A stretch of 6,232 nucleotides of DNA. Source: Chloroflexota bacterium (GTDB lineage: Bacteria; Chloroflexota; UBA6077). The first letter of the stretch is position 1. Each line of letters opens with the position of its first letter. A program made the position numbers and the translations under genes. The notes under the pieces were generated by a model that worked only from the letters and a program-made list of their open reading frames with translations, did not search any database and had not been told where the DNA came from. Shown piece after piece: positions 4,950-6,232 of the stretch. The DNA lies in contig JAMCTB010000018.1 in assembly GCA_023380955.1 (NCBI GenBank), forward strand, positions 7,533 through 13,764, read 5' to 3'.

Positions 4950-6232
4950 TTGGCCGATTTTCGTGATCTGGGATTGAGCAAGCCGGTGCTCCGCAGCATC
5001 GAGGAGATGGGCTTCGAGGCCCCGACGCCGGTGCAGGAGCGAGCGATCCCCTGTCTCCTGCAGGGGCGGGACGTCGTCGCCCAGGCCCTCACCGGCACGG
5101 GCAAGACGGCCGCCTTCGGTATTCCCCTGGTCGAGCGGATCGACGTCAAGCGGGTGGTGCCCCAGGCGGTAGTGCTGGCGCCGACCCGCGAGCTGGCGGT
5201 GCAGGTGTCGGAGCAGCTCAGCGCCATCGGCCGCGACCGGCGGCTACTGCTGGTGCCCATCTACGGAGGCCAGCCCATCGAGCGCCAGCTTCGGGCGCTG
5301 CGTCGGGGCGTCCACGCCATCGTGGCGACCCCCGGCCGGCTGATGGATCACATGCGCCGGGGCACAGTCGACCTGAGCTCGGTGTCGATGCTGGTTCTGG
5401 ACGAGGCCGACGTGATGCTGGACATGGGCTTCCTGGAGGATGTGGAGTACGTGATGGCCCACCTTCCCGACAAGAGGGTGACGGCGCTCTTCTCGGCCAC
5501 GATTCCCGATCCCATCCTTCAGCTCGCCCGTCGCTACATGCGCGAGCCGGAGATCCTCCGGCTGAGCCGGCCCCGGGCGCTGACCGTTCCAGAAGTCAGC
5601 CAGCTCTTCTACCTGGTGCCCTACAGGCGCAAGTTCGATGCGCTTTGCCGGGTTCTCGACGCCAGGCGGTCCGAACGGGTCCTCGTCTTCTGCGCCACCA
5701 AGCGAACGGTTGACGAGGTGGTCGAGGGGCTCCAGGGGCGAGGCTATCTCGCCGAGGGGCTGCACGGCGATATGAGCCAGCCGGTGCGGGAGAAGGTGCT
5801 CCGGGCCTTTCGCGCTGGGCAGACCGAAGTGCTGGTGGCCACCGACGTGGCGGCGAGGGGCCTGGACATCCCGGACGTGAGCCCGGTGGTGAACTTCGAC
5901 CTCCCGCCCGACCCCGAGTACTACGTTCACCGGATCGGCCGCACGGCACGCTTTGGGCGACAGGGCGAGGCGATCACCTTCGTGAACCCCTGGGAGATGC
6001 GGGAGCTGAGGGTCATCGAGAGGATCACCGGAGCCCGCATTCGGCGGGAGGAGGTGCCCACGGCGGCCGAGGTCGAGGAGCGGGACGCGCAGATCCTGGA
6101 GGAGCGTCTCACCCAGGTCCTGGAGTCCGGGCGGTGGGGGCCCTATCGGGCGGTGGTCGAGGATCTGCTGGACGACCACGACCCTATCGACGTGGCGGCG
6201 GCGGCCCTGGCCCTGGCGGCCGGGGCGGCGGG
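4950..6232 (+). CDS. deaD: DEAD-box ATP-dependent RNA helicase, DeaD/CsdA type (3' end cut by window)
   Basis: This enzyme unwinds RNA duplexes using ATP, typically in ribosome assembly, mRNA decay or cold adaptation. It begins at TTG 4950, and 427 codons are visible with no stop, so the end lies outside the window. Motifs appear in order: Q-motif with F22 and PTPVQ 25-29, Walker A TGTGKT with K52, PTREL 78-82, TPGR from 127, DEAD 151-154, SAT 182-184, ATDVAARGLD 297-306 and HRIGRTAR 327-334. The region after about 350, with VPTAAEVEER and an Ala-rich DVAAAALAL end, resembles the dimerisation segment of DeaD/CsdA proteins; the RNA-binding domain that usually follows is not reached. Two departures are visible: the residue before TGTGKT is Leu rather than the common Gln, and motif VI has Ala333 in place of the usual Gly of RTGR. 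Both look tolerable. GC content is higher than in the left-hand genes. Confidence 0.93.
   Translation, partial: MADFRDLGLSKPVLRSIEEMGFEAPTPVQERAIPCLLQGRDVVAQALTGTGKTAAFGIPLVERIDVKRVVPQAVVLAPTRELAVQVSEQLSAIGRDRRLLLVPIYGGQPIERQLRALRRGVHAIVATPGRLMDHMRRGTVDLSSVSMLVLDEADVMLDMGFLEDVEYVMAHLPDKRVTALFSATIPDPILQLARRYMREPEILRLSRPRALTVPEVSQLFYLVPYRRKFDALCRVLDARRSERVLVFCATKRTVDEVVEGLQGRGYLAEGLHGDMSQPVREKVLRAFRAGQTEVLVATDVAARGLDIPDVSPVVNFDLPPDPEYYVHRIGRTARFGRQGEAITFVNPWEMRELRVIERITGARIRREEVPTAAEVEERDAQILEERLTQVLESGRWGPYRAVVEDLLDDHDPIDVAAAALALAAGAA

Noticed and set aside
3890..5260. Long - strand frame spanning the phosphatase and the start of the helicase
   Set aside because: Its translation is Arg/Pro/Gly-rich, it is a shifted frame of the phosphatase gene and antisense to the helicase start, and no motif is recognisable.
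5244..6179. Long open frame on the - strand opposite the helicase gene
   Set aside because: It is antisense to an unmistakable DEAD-box coding sequence, has His/Pro/Gln-rich low-complexity composition and no recognisable domain; high-GC coding DNA often gives such mirror frames.

Overview
The window looks like bacterial DNA from a Chloroflexota-type genome. This is an inference from three things: the moderately high to high GC content, a lipoprotein with a long Ala/Pro/Thr-rich linker after its lipobox, and frequent TTG/GTG starts behind strong GGAGG ribosome sites. No rRNA, tRNA or CRISPR array was seen, and no intact mobile element.

Left part (1-3805, all + strand) reads as a small catabolic cassette. 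It opens with the last 31 codons of a gene that resembles the small subunit of the LeuD (isopropylmalate/homoaconitate dehydratase) family. A 265-base gap follows, rich in short inverted repeats. Next come a lipoprotein substrate-binding protein of the tripartite tricarboxylate transporter (TctC/Bug) family, an isochorismatase-fold amidohydrolase with an intact D-K-C triad, and a hydantoinase/dihydropyrimidinase-type amidohydrolase with all six metal ligands. One inferred reading is stepwise breakdown of a cyclic amide or imide. The hydantoinase-like enzyme would open the ring, the isochorismatase-like enzyme would remove the terminal amide or carbamoyl nitrogen, and the binding protein would capture the substrate. 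If the LeuD-like neighbour is a maleate-hydratase-type subunit, the set would fit imide -> half-amide -> dicarboxylate -> hydroxyacid. Hydantoin or N-carbamoyl amino acid breakdown is the main competitor.

Boundary (3806-4056): directly after the hydantoinase stop there is a GC-rich hairpin that may act as a terminator. After it, on the - strand, is a short relic that reads like the core of a DDE transposase. Hand counts show a clear rise in GC across this boundary, from about 58-67% in sampled lines on the left to about 75-80% on the right. The catabolic cassette may therefore be an acquired segment beside native housekeeping DNA.

Right part (4057-6232): an inositol-monophosphatase-family phosphatase (- strand) and a DEAD-box RNA helicase of the DeaD/CsdA type (+ strand, running off the window) are divergently transcribed. 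The 119-base gap between them holds a GTATAC palindrome that gives a -10-like hexamer on each strand, at nearly equal distance from the two starts.
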